Source: Medicago truncatula (Eukaryota > Streptophyta > Magnoliopsida > Fabales > Fabaceae). From it: a DNA stretch of 64,000 bases. Shown here one piece after another: positions 13,096 to 23,626 of the stretch. The stretch's first letter is position 1, and each line of letters begins with the position of its first letter. Position numbers and translations under genes: made by a program. The notes beneath the pieces were generated by a model, which did no database searches, was not told the DNA's origin, and worked only from the letters and a program-made list of their open reading frames with translations. Location: assembly GCF_003473485.1 (NCBI RefSeq), contig NC_053046.1, positions 5,032,001-5,096,000 of the forward strand, written 5' to 3'.

Positions 13096-13234
13096 GTCCC
13101 CATGAGCTTAACTCATTTGGTAAGGATAATGTACAATATGTGCAAGGGCCGGGGTTCGAACTTCGGACACCCCACTTATTCATCTTTAAGGTAAATTTCT
13201 CTAGCCACTAGACTACTTGACAAAAAAAAGAAAA
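13096..13234 (+). mobile_element. tRNA-derived SINE
   Basis: A tRNA-like head contains an A-box-like GAGCTTAACTCATTTGGT and a clear B box (GGGGTTCGAACTTC). An AT-rich body follows, ending in an A-rich tail. Perfect 13-bp target duplications AGAAATGAACAAC at 13083-13095 and 13235-13247 show LINE-assisted insertion. A shortened relative lies at 22111-22189 and another at 33247-33332. Confidence 0.8.
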
Positions 13235-13247
13235 AGAAATGAACAAC

Positions 13248-14514
13248 ATGCAAGTGTCCATTTGTCCCACCTCACGCTAGAGATAAATGACTTATTGTTT
13301 TAAATTCGTAGATTTTAATCATTTCCATTAAATGAGGACATTGTTGCGAACAATCAGATGCTTTGGTTTAAAAGCTTTTAGATTTTAGAATTGAGGAAGA
13401 AGAAGTGACAGGAGAATGGGAGAGGATTGTCTCAATTGACATGAGAGTCCAGTTTTTTTTTTTAGCCTTTGATTTGGCTAAAGATAAAAAAAAGGTAAGG
13501 GTGGAATTATATGAAGATTTGTCCACATGAGAAACATGAGGAAAAACAGCTTGAGACAATCCATTCCCGGATTATACACATATGCATGGTGTCCAACAAC
13601 CTTGTCTCACATTTCTTTAACCATTCATGTTTCATTGGATGCGTAACTGGAAAGTAGTTATAGATATTTAGAAAAGTTACTTTTCTTTTTTGTGAGAAAG
13701 AAAAGTTATTTTTTTTTCCTTATTGTTTTAGACACTAATTAAGTAATTATGAAGCCTAATCATATATGACACTGGACTTAATGGGTGTAGCAATAAGGCT
13801 GAATTTTATTTTTTATTTTAGTTCGTTCAAGTGATTGAGCTTTTGTTCTAAAATAATTTTGGTGAATGGGACATAAAATATAAAATATTTAATTGAAAGC
13901 AACTTGATACTCCCTCAGGAGTCAGGACAAGTAGAAGAGAATCAACCTTTTTTCATATTTTGGAGGATACCAATAGGATATAAAATTATAAAAACTCCAA
14001 TAAGAATAGGTTAACTTAGCATTTCAAGTTATTTGTTGTTTCCTCTTGACTTCATGTTACAGGGTTTGGCTCTAGCAAAAGATTATTGTCAACAGGAAGT
14101 CTCAATCAAAAATTACCGAAAAGATGAGCAATGTTAGTAACGCTTATTCTAACATTCTCTTTGTGAGTCCTACCATTTAAAAGTCGATCTTAAAATGGTG
14201 GAACTCACGTGATTTTACAAAATAAAAAAGTGAATGTTGAAAAAGAAAATGTTAAAATAAATGCTTTTAGCACTCATTTGAAAATAGTTATTATTAGACG
14301 AAATCCTTTTCAAGATATAATCATATCTTCATTATACTCGTCTATTAAGCACCATAACTTCAAATTTAAACAAAGTTTCAATCAAATGACCATCACTTTA
14401 CACTAGTAGCTAGGTAAAAATAGGGAAGAGCTAAAAATATATAGATATACAGAGTTAACAAATTGATTAACATCCTTGATTATCTAAATGAACTACATTA
14501 TGGAACAAATCAAA
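13248..14514. other. intergenic, possible degenerate MITE
   Basis: AT-rich. Between about 14127 and 14276 there are imperfect inverted repeats (around AACATTCTCTTT and the ATGGTGGAACTCAC centre) resembling a small MITE, but no target duplication could be fixed. No gene was seen. Confidence 0.35.
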
Positions 14515-15244
14515 TCAAGGGTTGAAAATAATGTCCCCACATTTGCATTTCCAACTCATAGGTTTATAGTTGGAATTATCTTGCCTCCTAGCATAAGCTA
14601 CTGTAGACAGAGTTGAAGGGTTGATCTTTCCAGTCATTGCTCTAGGATTTTCTGGAACTTGAATAGCCTCACAGTGACCACAGAATCTGCACCTTGTATC
14701 ACATTTTGGTGGCCTTGATCCTATCTGCTTCCTCACCATCACCTTGTTATCACCTAATGTCTGCACAAATCAACATAAATTAAATTCTTCCTACATCACT
14801 CGTCTTAATTAGAAAAGACCGAGTAAACAAGTTGTCGGCTCAGAGGTAAGAGTTTGACTGCAATTTCAAGGGATATAGTAAAATACCTCGAGAACTATTG
14901 TAAAATAGTAATTTGTGATACAATTTAATTAATAAAAAAAATTAAAAAAATTTAGAAGAGGTAGGGAAGTATTTTTCATATGTAAACAAAATTTACCTGG
15001 TGAAAACCATTTTGGTTCAAAGTCTTTCTTCCTGTAAGAGAAAAAGAAGAAGAGAAAAACAAAAGAAAATGTTAGTTGAAGTAGGAGTTATAGTTTCTAC
15101 TTGGAAGATCTAAAAATTTTACATGTTACCTTCAGTTACAAGTCCCTTTTGTGTCAAGCTTGAAACAATCAGAAAGAGAAGAGAAATGGTAATGAAACTG
15201 AATCTTTGACCACAAATGACATGCTGATGATATTCATTCCTCAT
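14515..15244 (-). CDS. EPFL2: EPIDERMAL PATTERNING FACTOR-like secreted peptide (EPFL2 type)
   Basis: Three exons on the minus strand: 15244-15130, 15031-14997 (only 35 nt) and 14760-14515, joined at GT-AG introns with matching phases, giving 131 residues. Residues 1-38 contain a hydrophobic secretion signal (FSFITISLLFLIVSS). The C-terminal half is the EPF/EPFL cysteine domain: GSRPP at 64-68, then Cys70, 74, 77 and 80 (CDTRCRFCGHCEAIQVP), a variable loop, and Cys122 and 124 in YKPMSWKCKCG ending FNP. The six-cysteine pattern and the NYKPMSWKCKCG end are closest to EPFL2 as I recall it. These peptides are cut from a precursor in the secretory pathway and bind ERECTA-family receptor kinases, controlling organ margin and growth patterning or stomatal spacing. 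TATA-like runs lie near 15522-15537. EPFL1 is the main alternative assignment. Confidence 0.9.
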
Positions 15245-15669
15245 TTGAGGGAGAATTCTTTAGAGAAAGGTGTTCAAGAAAGGGAGAATCTGAGAAGTGA
15301 AGGGACTGATTGTAAAAGATGAAGCAAAATAGCACAAACTGAATGACACTATAGAAAGTAGGAAGAAGCAATATATTGGTAAAAAAAATAGGCTTTTATG
15401 TTGGAAGTGATGGAACATAGAAAGACAAAAGAGAAAAATGCAGATGGGCAAGAAAAGGAGGAGCCCTGAAAAGGGAAATACCTCTCCTTTGGTTGACGAG
15501 CCTCTATCCAAACAATAATCCAAAACTATATATTATATGTACAAAAATAATAATAATTGCAAAAGGGAGTATATATATACACACACTAAAGGATCTCATA
15601 GCAAAATGTGTATCCGCCTCTGCAATTGGTTTGTCTTATAATAAATTCAACCGCTAAGTAATAAAACAA
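15245..15669. promoter_or_regulatory. presumed EPFL2-type gene upstream region
   Basis: Sequence immediately 5' of the minus-strand EPFL gene. It contains TATATATTATAT-type runs at about 15522-15537 and 15571-15580, about 280-330 bases from the ATG. The start of transcription cannot be placed. The MITEs at 15670 and 16358 lie just beyond, within possible promoter reach. Confidence 0.35.
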
Positions 15670-15853
15670 GAGAAATGATATTTGAACATCCATTTAGTGA
15701 CAATTTTTGCAACAACTTTATCTCTCATACTCACATTATTTTTTACTTTATCTCTCTATTACTATGGTTTCCGTGCCAATACCACTTTTTTCTTTGTAAA
15801 ATATGGTTGTCAAATAAGTTATCACCAAATTGATTGTTCAAATAACACTTCTC
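15670..15853. mobile_element. Mutator-type MITE, 184 bp
   Basis: Begins GAGAAATGATATTTGAACA and ends TTCAAATAACACTTCTC. Perfect 9-bp flanking duplications ATAAAACAA lie at 15661-15669 and 15854-15862. It shares its termini with the element at 16358-16518. No coding capacity. Confidence 0.8.
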
Positions 15854-15862
15854 ATAAAACAA

Positions 15863-16348
15863 AGTAGAAAAAAGAGTCGTACAATAATCTTCCTTGTGAG
15901 TTGTGACAATGGAATGTGTCACCACAATAATAGGTCTTGACATTGAAACATCACATTTTGGAGACTATATGTGATATTATAAGGTTCTATTCCATGTGGT
16001 CAAATAATGATCGCATAAAGATCTTAATTTTTCAATTTCGATTAATAATTTACTTAAAATTTGATCTTTTGATTTATTTATCAAACTTTAATTTGAAAGT
16101 TCTGATTTCAATTAAACAATATTCAATACATGATTGCAGAACTCTCACACTCTCGGAAGATCTGAATACTTTTTTTTTCTTTCAAAAATCATTTACCATG
16201 TAATATGAGAAGACAATTATTAAGCATTAGAACCACAAATAGAATAAGTTTTACTATATCTGATGTGAGTGACAAGCTCACACAAACAGACATGGATTTA
16301 CAGCTAGATAATTAAACAAAAAAGTAAAAATCAACACCGTATTTTTTA
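15863..16348. other. intergenic, nothing recognised
   Basis: AT-rich DNA between two related MITEs. The open frame at 15937-16203 has no recognisable domain. Confidence 0.4.
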
Positions 16349-16357
16349 CTTTGATAT

Positions 16358-16518
16358 GAGAAATGATATTTATACAATCATGTACACGTTTCTCTCTTAT
16401 ACTCACATTATCTTCATATTCTTTCTCTTCCTTTCTCTCTCTCTCTCTGTTGTTTTTGACCAATGAGAAGAGAGAACAACAAGGTTGTCCCAAAAGTATA
16501 GTTCAAATATCACTACTC
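16358..16518. mobile_element. Mutator-type MITE, 161 bp, sibling of 15670-15853
   Basis: Begins GAGAAATGATATTTATAC and ends TTCAAATATCACTACTC. Flanked by CTTTGATAT (16349-16357) and CTTTAATAT (16519-16527), a 9-bp duplication with one mismatch. Contains a pyrimidine-rich centre with a CT run. Confidence 0.7.
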
Positions 16519-16527
16519 CTTTAATAT

Positions 16528-18313
16528 ACAATCCAACGCATACTCATTCTTATTGTATTTTATATGTCTGATTTCAGTGTCAATTTTATAATAGATTTTC
16601 CATTTTCTTTTATTCATTCCTCAAATACGTTTGCTGTGGTTTTTAACATAAATCTTGGGATCGTAGTGCCCCTTTTATTAAAAGTAGTGACATTCCCCTC
16701 TCACAGTATTTTCCTTTCAATCTATCATTATGCAATCACATGGGATCCCAGAAACCACATTTCATTTTCTGGTTGGGTTTGATAAATCTTGTGGCATAGT
16801 TTAAGAAAGGATTTAAAAAGATGTGACATTCACTGAAAATCAGTGAATGAGCTTCCACGATATATTATTCTCACAAATTGATGATTTTTGGTGAAATTGT
16901 TTTCTTAACAATAGAGGTGGAAGAATGCTAGGCGGAATTAGATTTTAAAATATAGAAAAAGAAAATTAGTGACAGAAAAAATGAAATTTCTCACAAATTT
17001 TATCGTCATAAAATTTAGTGGCGGAATTAGAGGGGAATTTCGCGTTTTTCCTCTCTAAATTTCCCTAGTTACTTTTGGTTTTTTTAGTAGTTGCATGATC
17101 TAAGTTTAGTTGGTTTTAAAAATTTAGAGTGCGGACCATTTTAGTTATTGAGAAAATTCGCAAGATCTAATTTAGTTCTTTAGAAAAATAAAAACAATTT
17201 TTAGTTTTGATGAAATAAACTGGAACAAATTAGTCATTGTCTTGTTTACATTTTGTTTGGTTGATAAAAGAAATATTGAGAAAAGAAAGTAAAAAGAAGA
17301 GGTTATTTAGTTGTTTGATTATGAGAGAAATTGATAGAAAATTATGCTAGAAAGAAATATGCGTATTTATTAAATGACATAAACATAATGCCAAAAAAAT
17401 AAAATGAAATAAACATCTTTAAATTGAAATTTTATTTTAATTTTCTCTTGGACTAAATTGGGTCTTGTTAAATCAAAAAAAAAATTGGGTCTTGTGAATT
17501 TTCCATGAGACGAAAATGGATCTTTACTATGTTGTTTTTTATTTTCATGTACAATACTAATTTGAATGAATGAATATTGTTTTTTTAGTTAATATTTTTT
17601 TATGAATCTTAGTTTCTTCTTTTATAATTATATTTAAATGTTATTACGTGAACATATGTTTCTATATTAACTATTAATCGATTAAAAGATTTCAATGATT
17701 AGTGATTAAATTTAATAATAAAACAAATTAGATTTCTATATAAATAATAAATTAAATAAATAGTTAATTGATTTTTTTTAGGGATAAATAATTAATTGAT
17801 GAAGATCTTATATATAGGATATGATATGATATCCAAAATATCGGAGATAACTTATAATTCATCTTCTCCCTTTTAAGAAAAGCATCTAAGTATAAGGAGG
17901 TCCTAATTGAAGAAGAATCACAAGCCAATAAGTGTTCATTATCTCTCTCTTTGTATTATAGGGTTGTCGTTTTGGAAAGACTATTAACTTTAGATCTAGA
18001 TATTCCTAGTATCTGCTTCAAAAAAAAGATATTCCTAGTATCTTTGATAGATTAGATGTCATAAATCCCAAGGTTATCAAAATGTTATGCATGTTCTTTA
18101 TTTTTTCTAGACAAATGTATGTTTTTATGTTTTTTTTCTTTTTTTTTTTTTCTTTCTGAAGGAATGTTCTTCACAATATTAGACGACATGTATAGTAATA
18201 GTTTGATTAGTCATCAAATTAATTTCAACAATATATACATCACAAAAACATGTACGTGTGCGTAATTCCGTATTGTATTTTAATATATTTAGTCACTACA
18301 ATTTTTAAAATGA
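16528..18313. other. intergenic, nothing recognised
   Basis: About 1.8 kb of AT-rich sequence with poly-T and A-rich runs. No frame with a recognisable product and no clear element boundaries. Confidence 0.45.
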
Positions 18314-18315
18314 TA

Positions 18316-18462
18316 CTCCCTCCAATCACATTTATAAGAAAAATATAATTTTTTAGGTACATTAAATAGTTAATGTATCTAACCTATAATTATGACCAAA
18401 TACATTAGTTATCAATAGATCTAAAAAATTATTTTTTTTCTTATAAATGTGACCGAAGAGAG
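18316..18462. mobile_element. Stowaway MITE, 147 bp
   Basis: The left end CTCCCTCCAATCACATTTAT and the right end ATAAATGTGACCGAAGAGAG are inverted repeats typical of Stowaway (mariner-related) MITEs. The element is flanked by TA dinucleotides at 18314-18315 and 18463-18464. Confidence 0.8.
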
Positions 18463-18845
18463 TATCACATAAGCCAATCTAAGCAAAATAGAAACGGCCT
18501 ACACATGGCCGACCTAGTTAAATTAATATAGTTTATATATGGAAATTGCTCTTTTAGTATTAATTGTTTCTTAGAGATACATAGAAATGACTAAAAATTT
18601 TAGCGGTAGTTAACTACCATCAATTTTCTGTTTTGAAGTCAACGTTAATTTTTGATTATTTCCATGTATTTCTAAAAAACAATGGATGTTAAAACTTGTA
18701 TATAGTGATAGTGACGAGAGGGAACCTTTTGGTGAGCTGATGATCTGGTTTCTACGCAATCAATGCATCTATTTACTAATAGAATCAATGTATCTATATT
18801 TATTCTCAATGGTAATAAGAATGGGAGTTTCTTGGATGACAAAAT

Positions 18846-19088
18846 TTGTCGTATCCGTCAGATGGAGTGGACGGTGTTTGTGCGTCATTCTTATCAGAAA
18901 AAAATCAGTGTGTAGATGTGTTGGCTGTTCTTGGTTGCTCCTTGCATACAAATATTTGTTTTTATGAATCTTGTTCCATTCAAATTAGTCATTTGTTAGC
19001 ACTTGATGTGTTGGGAGGTTTCTATCCCACGGTTGATCTTGGTGCAATTTTCTTTTTTTGGACGTTCAGTCTTCTTTGTAATTATTAA
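18846..19088 (+). pseudogene. LINE (non-LTR) RNase H tail relic
   Basis: One frame reads like the very C-terminus of plant LINE polyproteins: a segment equivalent to the usual N-x-CADxLAxLGC motif appears as NQCVDVLAVLGCSL. It is followed by a CxxxxxxISHLLALDVLG stretch that matches the conserved tail, then a stop. The reverse transcriptase and endonuclease parts are absent. A frame-shifted continuation may lie upstream from about 18686. This is a short, decayed fragment; the assignment rests on motif resemblance. Confidence 0.45.
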
Positions 19089-19097
19089 TAAGAAAAA

Positions 19098-19704
19098 TTA
19101 AAATAACAAGTCCCTCCCAAAAGCTCTTCTTACACACTTCACACCATTTCTTGTTGAAGCTAAGAGTATTTTGGACTTTTTCAAATTTAGTTTTGTTGCT
19201 TTAGAGAGGGAATTAACTGGAACAGCAATGAGTCGACTTGTTCTCAAAGTAGTGAGTCCAAAAACATCACTAGTATCTATCTCACTAGCATTTTCATCCC
19301 ATTCGACAACTCCCAAGTAAAACAACGAAGTAAATGGACCAAAGCTAAGTCAAAAGTATAAAGGGCCAATTGCATGTCGAGGCAAGACCTTCGACCTTAC
19401 CCGAATGGAATAAACTCAAAATGACTTTCTTTAAAGTCTGGTACACTTGAATTTAAAAACCGCGAAGGTCTAAACTCTTCCGAATCTTCCCATGAGTCTT
19501 TGTCTCTTCCTATAACCCACATGTATATCATCACACGCGAGCCCTTAGGAACAAAATAACCACCAACTATCGCGTCCTCCACAGTTTCGTGGAGAAGGGG
19601 GGTGGGAGGGTGGAGACGCAACGTTTCCTTAACGACGCATTTTATATAAGTGAGTTTCTCGATATCTGTTTCCTCCACGTCCTGTCTAGGCCAGCCACAA
19701 TGGT
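19098..19704 (-). pseudogene. cytochrome P450 CYP84A (ferulate 5-hydroxylase type) C-terminal relic
   Basis: The minus strand encodes the last third of a P450. The K-helix ExxR appears in VVKETLRLHPPTPLLHET, the PERF-region as FRPSRFL, and then FEFIPFG. A TAA stop (19394-19396) replaces the residue after FIPFG. The same frame continues GRRSC with the haem-ligand Cys but with Leu-Asp in place of the usual Pro-Gly. A frameshift follows near 19290-19305, after which SEIDTSDVFGLT and SRLIAVP resume. The order and wording match ferulate/coniferaldehyde 5-hydroxylase of lignin synthesis. Everything N-terminal to the D-VEETDIEKLTY segment is missing, because the sequence stops at 19704 where a retroelement LTR begins. 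One nonsense change, one frameshift and the truncation make it dead. Confidence 0.85.
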
Positions 19705-20096
19705 TGTTGAAATATGATGCACATTTTTAGATATTTCTAGAATACATTAGAGAAAACTAGAATAACATAAAGTTGCTTCATGTTTATAGATTGTTTTATT
19801 AATGTCTAGGTTAAGTTAAAGCCTAGAAACATCTATAATAATCTTGTGTAGATAAGGCAAACAAAGGCCTAGATTATTCTAGTTTTAGAAACATCTACAA
19901 GCACCTATAAATAGACTTATATGAGTGCAATTGTATTCAAGCCTTTAAGCCATTGAGATGCAATGTCAATAATATTAGAGGCTTCACCATATCATATTCT
20001 CTCCTCCTACAATGAGCTACTTACCAATGCGTGTCCTTTTGTCCAATATTACTAAACACTCCAGCACTAGCTCTCTCGCTATATATTTTTCCAATA
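19705..20096 (+). repeat. LTR copy 1 of the TRIM-like array
   Basis: 392 bp, abutting the truncated P450. It differs from copy 2 at scattered positions (for example GTTTATAGATTG where copies 2 and 3 have GTTTCGAGATTG). Confidence 0.9.
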
Positions 20097-20475
20097 GTGG
20101 TATCAGAGCTGCATTCGATCATTAACTAGGCATAGCAAAATATGACTTCGTGTCATCAACATGAACTCTACTATCCAACTAAACTAGAAAATCCAATTTA
20201 TGACTCAAAACAAAAGGAGTACATGTCCCCACCAGGCTCTACTATGTTTGAGTTCAAACCCAAAATAAAGAAGGCAATAGAGGAGTTCAGGTAGCTTAAC
20301 AGCCCGATCCTCTTAAGGCATGAGGTGCCAAATATTTTCTATCATGGTGGAGGTAACACCTGTCAAATTGATCAACTATGAAGAGTATCAATGCAGAAGG
20401 ATATGATAGCACAAATCTATGTTTGAACAACTACGTACTACATTTGAAGTTTTCGAAATATGCATCAAGGAGGAG

Positions 20476-20867
20476 TGTTGAAATATGATGCACATTTCTA
20501 GATATTTCTAGAATACATTAGAGAAAACTAGAATAACATAAAGTTGCTACATGTTTCGAGATTGTTCTATTAATGTCTAGGTTAAGTTAAAGCCTTGAAC
20601 CATCTATAATAATCTTGTCTAGATAAGGCAAACAAAGGCCTAGATTATTCTAGTTTTAGAAACATCTACAAGCACCTATAAATATACTTATATGAGTGCA
20701 ATTGTATTCAAGCCTTTAAGCCATTGAAATGCAATGTCAATAATATTAGAGGCTTCACCATATCATATTCTCTCCTCCTACAATGAGCTACTTACCAATG
20801 CGTGTCCTTTTGTCCAATATTACTAAACACTCCAGCACTAGCTCTCTCGCTATATATTTTTCCAATA
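20476..20867 (+). repeat. LTR copy 2 of the TRIM-like array
   Basis: 392 bp, shared by the two tandem internal regions. It acts as 3' LTR of the first unit and 5' LTR of the second. Confidence 0.9.
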
Positions 20868-21246
20868 GTGGTATCAGAGCTGCATTCGGTCATTAACTAG
20901 GCATAGCAAAATATGACTTCGTGTCATCAACATGAACTCTACTATCCAACTAAACTAGAAAATCCAATTTATGACTCAAAACAAAAGGAGTACATGTCCC
21001 CACCAGGCTCTACTATGTTTGAGTTCAAACCCAAAACAAAGAAGGCAATAGAGGAGTTCAGGTAGCTTAACAGCCCGATCCTCTTAAGACAAGAGGTGCC
21101 AAATATTTTCTATCATGGTGGAGGTAACACCTGTCAAATTGATCAACTATGAAGAGTATCAATGCAGGAGGAGATGATAGCACAAATCTATGTTTGAACA
21201 ACTACGTACTACATTTGAAGTTTTCGAAATATGCATCAAGGAGGAG

Positions 21247-21638
21247 TGTTGAAATATGATGCACATTTCTAGATATTTCTAGAATACATTAGAGAAAACT
21301 AGAATAACATAAAGTTGCTACATGTTTCGAGATTGTTCTATTAATGTCTAGGTTAAGTTAAAGCCTTGAACCATCTATAATAATCTTGTGTAGATAAGGC
21401 AAACAAAGGCCTAGATTATTCTAGTTTTAAAAACATCTACAAGCACCTATAAATATACTTATATGAGTGCAATTGTATTCAAGCCTTTAAGCCATTAAGA
21501 TGCAATGTCAATAATATTAGAGGCTTCACCATATCATATTCTCTCCTCCTACAATAAACTACTTACCAATGCGTGTCCTTTTATCCAATATTACTAAACA
21601 CTCCGGCACTAGCTCTCTCACTATATATTTGGCCAACA
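21247..21638 (+). repeat. LTR copy 3 of the TRIM-like array
   Basis: 392 bp. It shares the GTTTCGAGATTG variant with copy 2 but has several private changes near its end (CTATATATTTGGCCAACA). Confidence 0.9.
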
Positions 21639-21643
21639 GTGGT

Positions 21644-22548
21644 GAGTTCTTGTAATAAATAAAAAAGATTAGATACAAAATTATTTTTTACGGTAGTTTA
21701 TTTTTATTATACCTAAATTACTATAAACAAGTTTTGCTTTAAATTCATTAATTATTATTCAGTTATTATAAATATGCATGTTTTTAATTGATCCCTAAAC
21801 TTAAATTGTTGAAGTTATGAGAAAGAATCACATGATTAAGGATTTATTATCATCAACTGATCTTACACACCTTATCTTGACTCTAGTACAACATAATGTT
21901 CCCCCACAATTTTTTTATTTTTTTTTGTTACACTCCACAGTTTGTGTGAGTTCTATGTTATTCCACAATCCACATTTTAATATGTTGTATTTATGTATTA
22001 TTACGTACTTGTTTGAATAGTGTAAAAAAGCTACGGTGTTTGGTGAAACATAATTTTTTTGAAATTATATTTTATAAAATTAATTTCGTAATGTTTAAAA
22101 ATGTTTCATGAGCTTAGCTCGTCCCACTTATTTATCTTTAAGGTGAATTTCTTTAGCCACTAGACTGCTTGACAAAAAAAAAAAATATTAACCCGGTTGT
22201 ACCAAACTAACTTATTTTGCATCGACTTGGTTTGATTTGGGTGTGACGAGGGCCTTTGGTACTAATAGATATCTGGGATTTCCTTCATTAGTTGGAAGAT
22301 AGACAAATATTGTCTCAATTTTTTTACTAATAGAGTTTAGAAGGAAATTAATTCCTTAAAGTGGCAATTCTCATTGCATAATATTGTATAGCAGGAGTTT
22401 GGGTTTGATTAATTTATCGACTATCTATTTACCGATTATTTATAAAATAAAATAGATAAACAGAGATGATAGATGAATGTGATTTGTTATTATGGTCTAC
22501 TTATTTAATGTGTCCCATTAATTTATCACTTGTGTATATTTATCATTA
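21644..22548. other. intergenic with a truncated SINE
   Basis: AT-rich. At 22111-22189 a shortened relative of the 13096 SINE is recognisable (CATGAGCTTAGCTC, then CCACTTATTTATCTTTAAGG, then an A tail) with its B-box part deleted. Nothing else recognised. Confidence 0.45.
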
Positions 22549-22760
22549 GCCCAACCCATTTGGGGTTGACTTAATGATTGATTTGGAATCTTGAAGTTTG
22601 CTTTTCTAAAGGTCTCAGATTCAATTCCCTCTGGTACCAATTTCGATGGTCTAAGTTCATACAGAGCTTGCTCTGGCTTTAAACGGGCCCCCGCAAATGG
22701 ACGGTGGGATTGGTCCCATCGAATTAGTCGATTCTTGGATCGAATACCAAGTTTTTTTTA
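22549..22760 (+). mobile_element. tRNA-derived SINE (same family as 40709-40885)
   Basis: Head CCCAACCCATTTGGGGTTGA, B-box-like CAGATTCAATTCCC, shared body GGTGGGATTGGTCCC and ATTAGTCGATTCTTGGATCG, then T/A-rich end. It carries an insertion in the body compared with the 40.7-kb copy, and no target duplication could be fixed. Confidence 0.7.
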
Positions 22761-22848
22761 AAAAAGCTTCTATAAATACACGATAAATAGATGATTGATA
22801 AATTAAGCAAAGTCGAACGCGTATAGCAGGCATGGATGTGAAGATAAA

Positions 22849-23626
22849 GGCTCTGTTTGGTAAAAAGAAGCTATAAGCTAGCTGATAGCTGAAAAGCTAG
22901 CTTATAGCTGATGACTGATAGCTGAAAATTTTTAACTAAAAAACTAGTTGTTTGAAATTAAAGTGTTTGGTAAAATTAACTTTTAAAATGAGTAATAAGT
23001 TTAAAATGACATAAAAGTACATGTATGTTTATTTTTATATAAATTATTAAATATTTTTAACTGATATATTTATCTTAAATATGTAATTTATTTCAAAGTA
23101 ATTTTTATCTTTAAAATGATAACTGTGATTTATGAATTTAATTGATATATTTTTTTAACAAATCTTGTCTGACTTCATTTTTATATCTTTTTTTATTTTT
23201 ATGATTTTTTTTCTTTTTATTTGAATTGGTAAATAAGTTAAAAGGAAAAAAAAATGATAATATGAATATATAAGTACAATAGAAAGTGCCCCTTTCAAAC
23301 AGTACTTCAAAGAACTGAAATTAATCCTTAAAAAAAAAAAAGAACTAGAGTTAAAAAAAAAAAAAAAAACAACGTGTAAAAAAAGAGAATTAAGGAAAAC
23401 GGAATAATACAAATTAGGAACGTGGGCAGTTAAGGCCTATTTAGTGGGCAGTTTATTTTTATAAAAAATAATATTAAAGGTTAAAAATGGAAGAAAATAT
23501 AAAAAACTACAAGCTATAAGCTCATAAGAAAAGTTCGTTACCAAACACGTCACGTTTTCATCCAACGAGCTTATAAGCTAATCCAACAAGCTATAAGCTA
23601 GCTTATTTATGTTACCAAACACAGCC
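22849..23626. mobile_element. non-autonomous TIR transposon, 778 bp, superfamily unresolved
   Basis: Left end GGCTCTGTTTGGTA and right end TACCAAACACAGCC are inverted repeats. Both ends continue into AGCTATAAGCTAGC repeats, also inverted relative to each other. It is flanked by AAA on both sides, which would fit a 3-bp duplication but is weak in AT-rich DNA. The termini resemble widespread plant hAT or PIF/CACTA-related MITEs. No coding capacity. Confidence 0.7.

Larger units (their letters stand above)
19705..21638. mobile_element. tandem miniature LTR retrotransposon (TRIM-like), three LTRs and two internal regions
   Basis: Three near-identical 392-bp LTRs lie at 19705-20096, 20476-20867 and 21247-21638, each starting TGTTGAAATATGATGCAC and ending CCAATA or CCAACA. 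Two near-identical 379-bp internal segments lie between them, each beginning with the initiator-methionine primer-binding site TGGTATCAGAGCTGC (20098 and 20869) and ending with a purine-rich tract (ATCAAGGAGGAG) before the next LTR. No gag or pol frame survives. ATGGT (19700-19704) and GTGGT (21639-21643) may be a diverged 5-bp duplication. Orientation by primer site is plus. Confidence 0.9.

Noticed and set aside
15260..15523. 87-residue minus-strand frame upstream of the EPFL gene, hydrophobic
   Set aside because: Lies in the leader/promoter region. The EPFL exon 1 at 15130-15244 already explains the signal peptide, and this frame does not splice in phase to it.
22849..23626. Reading the AAA flanks as proof of a CACTA or PIF 3-bp duplication
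   Set aside because: AAA on both sides is expected by chance in this AT-rich DNA, so the superfamily is left open.
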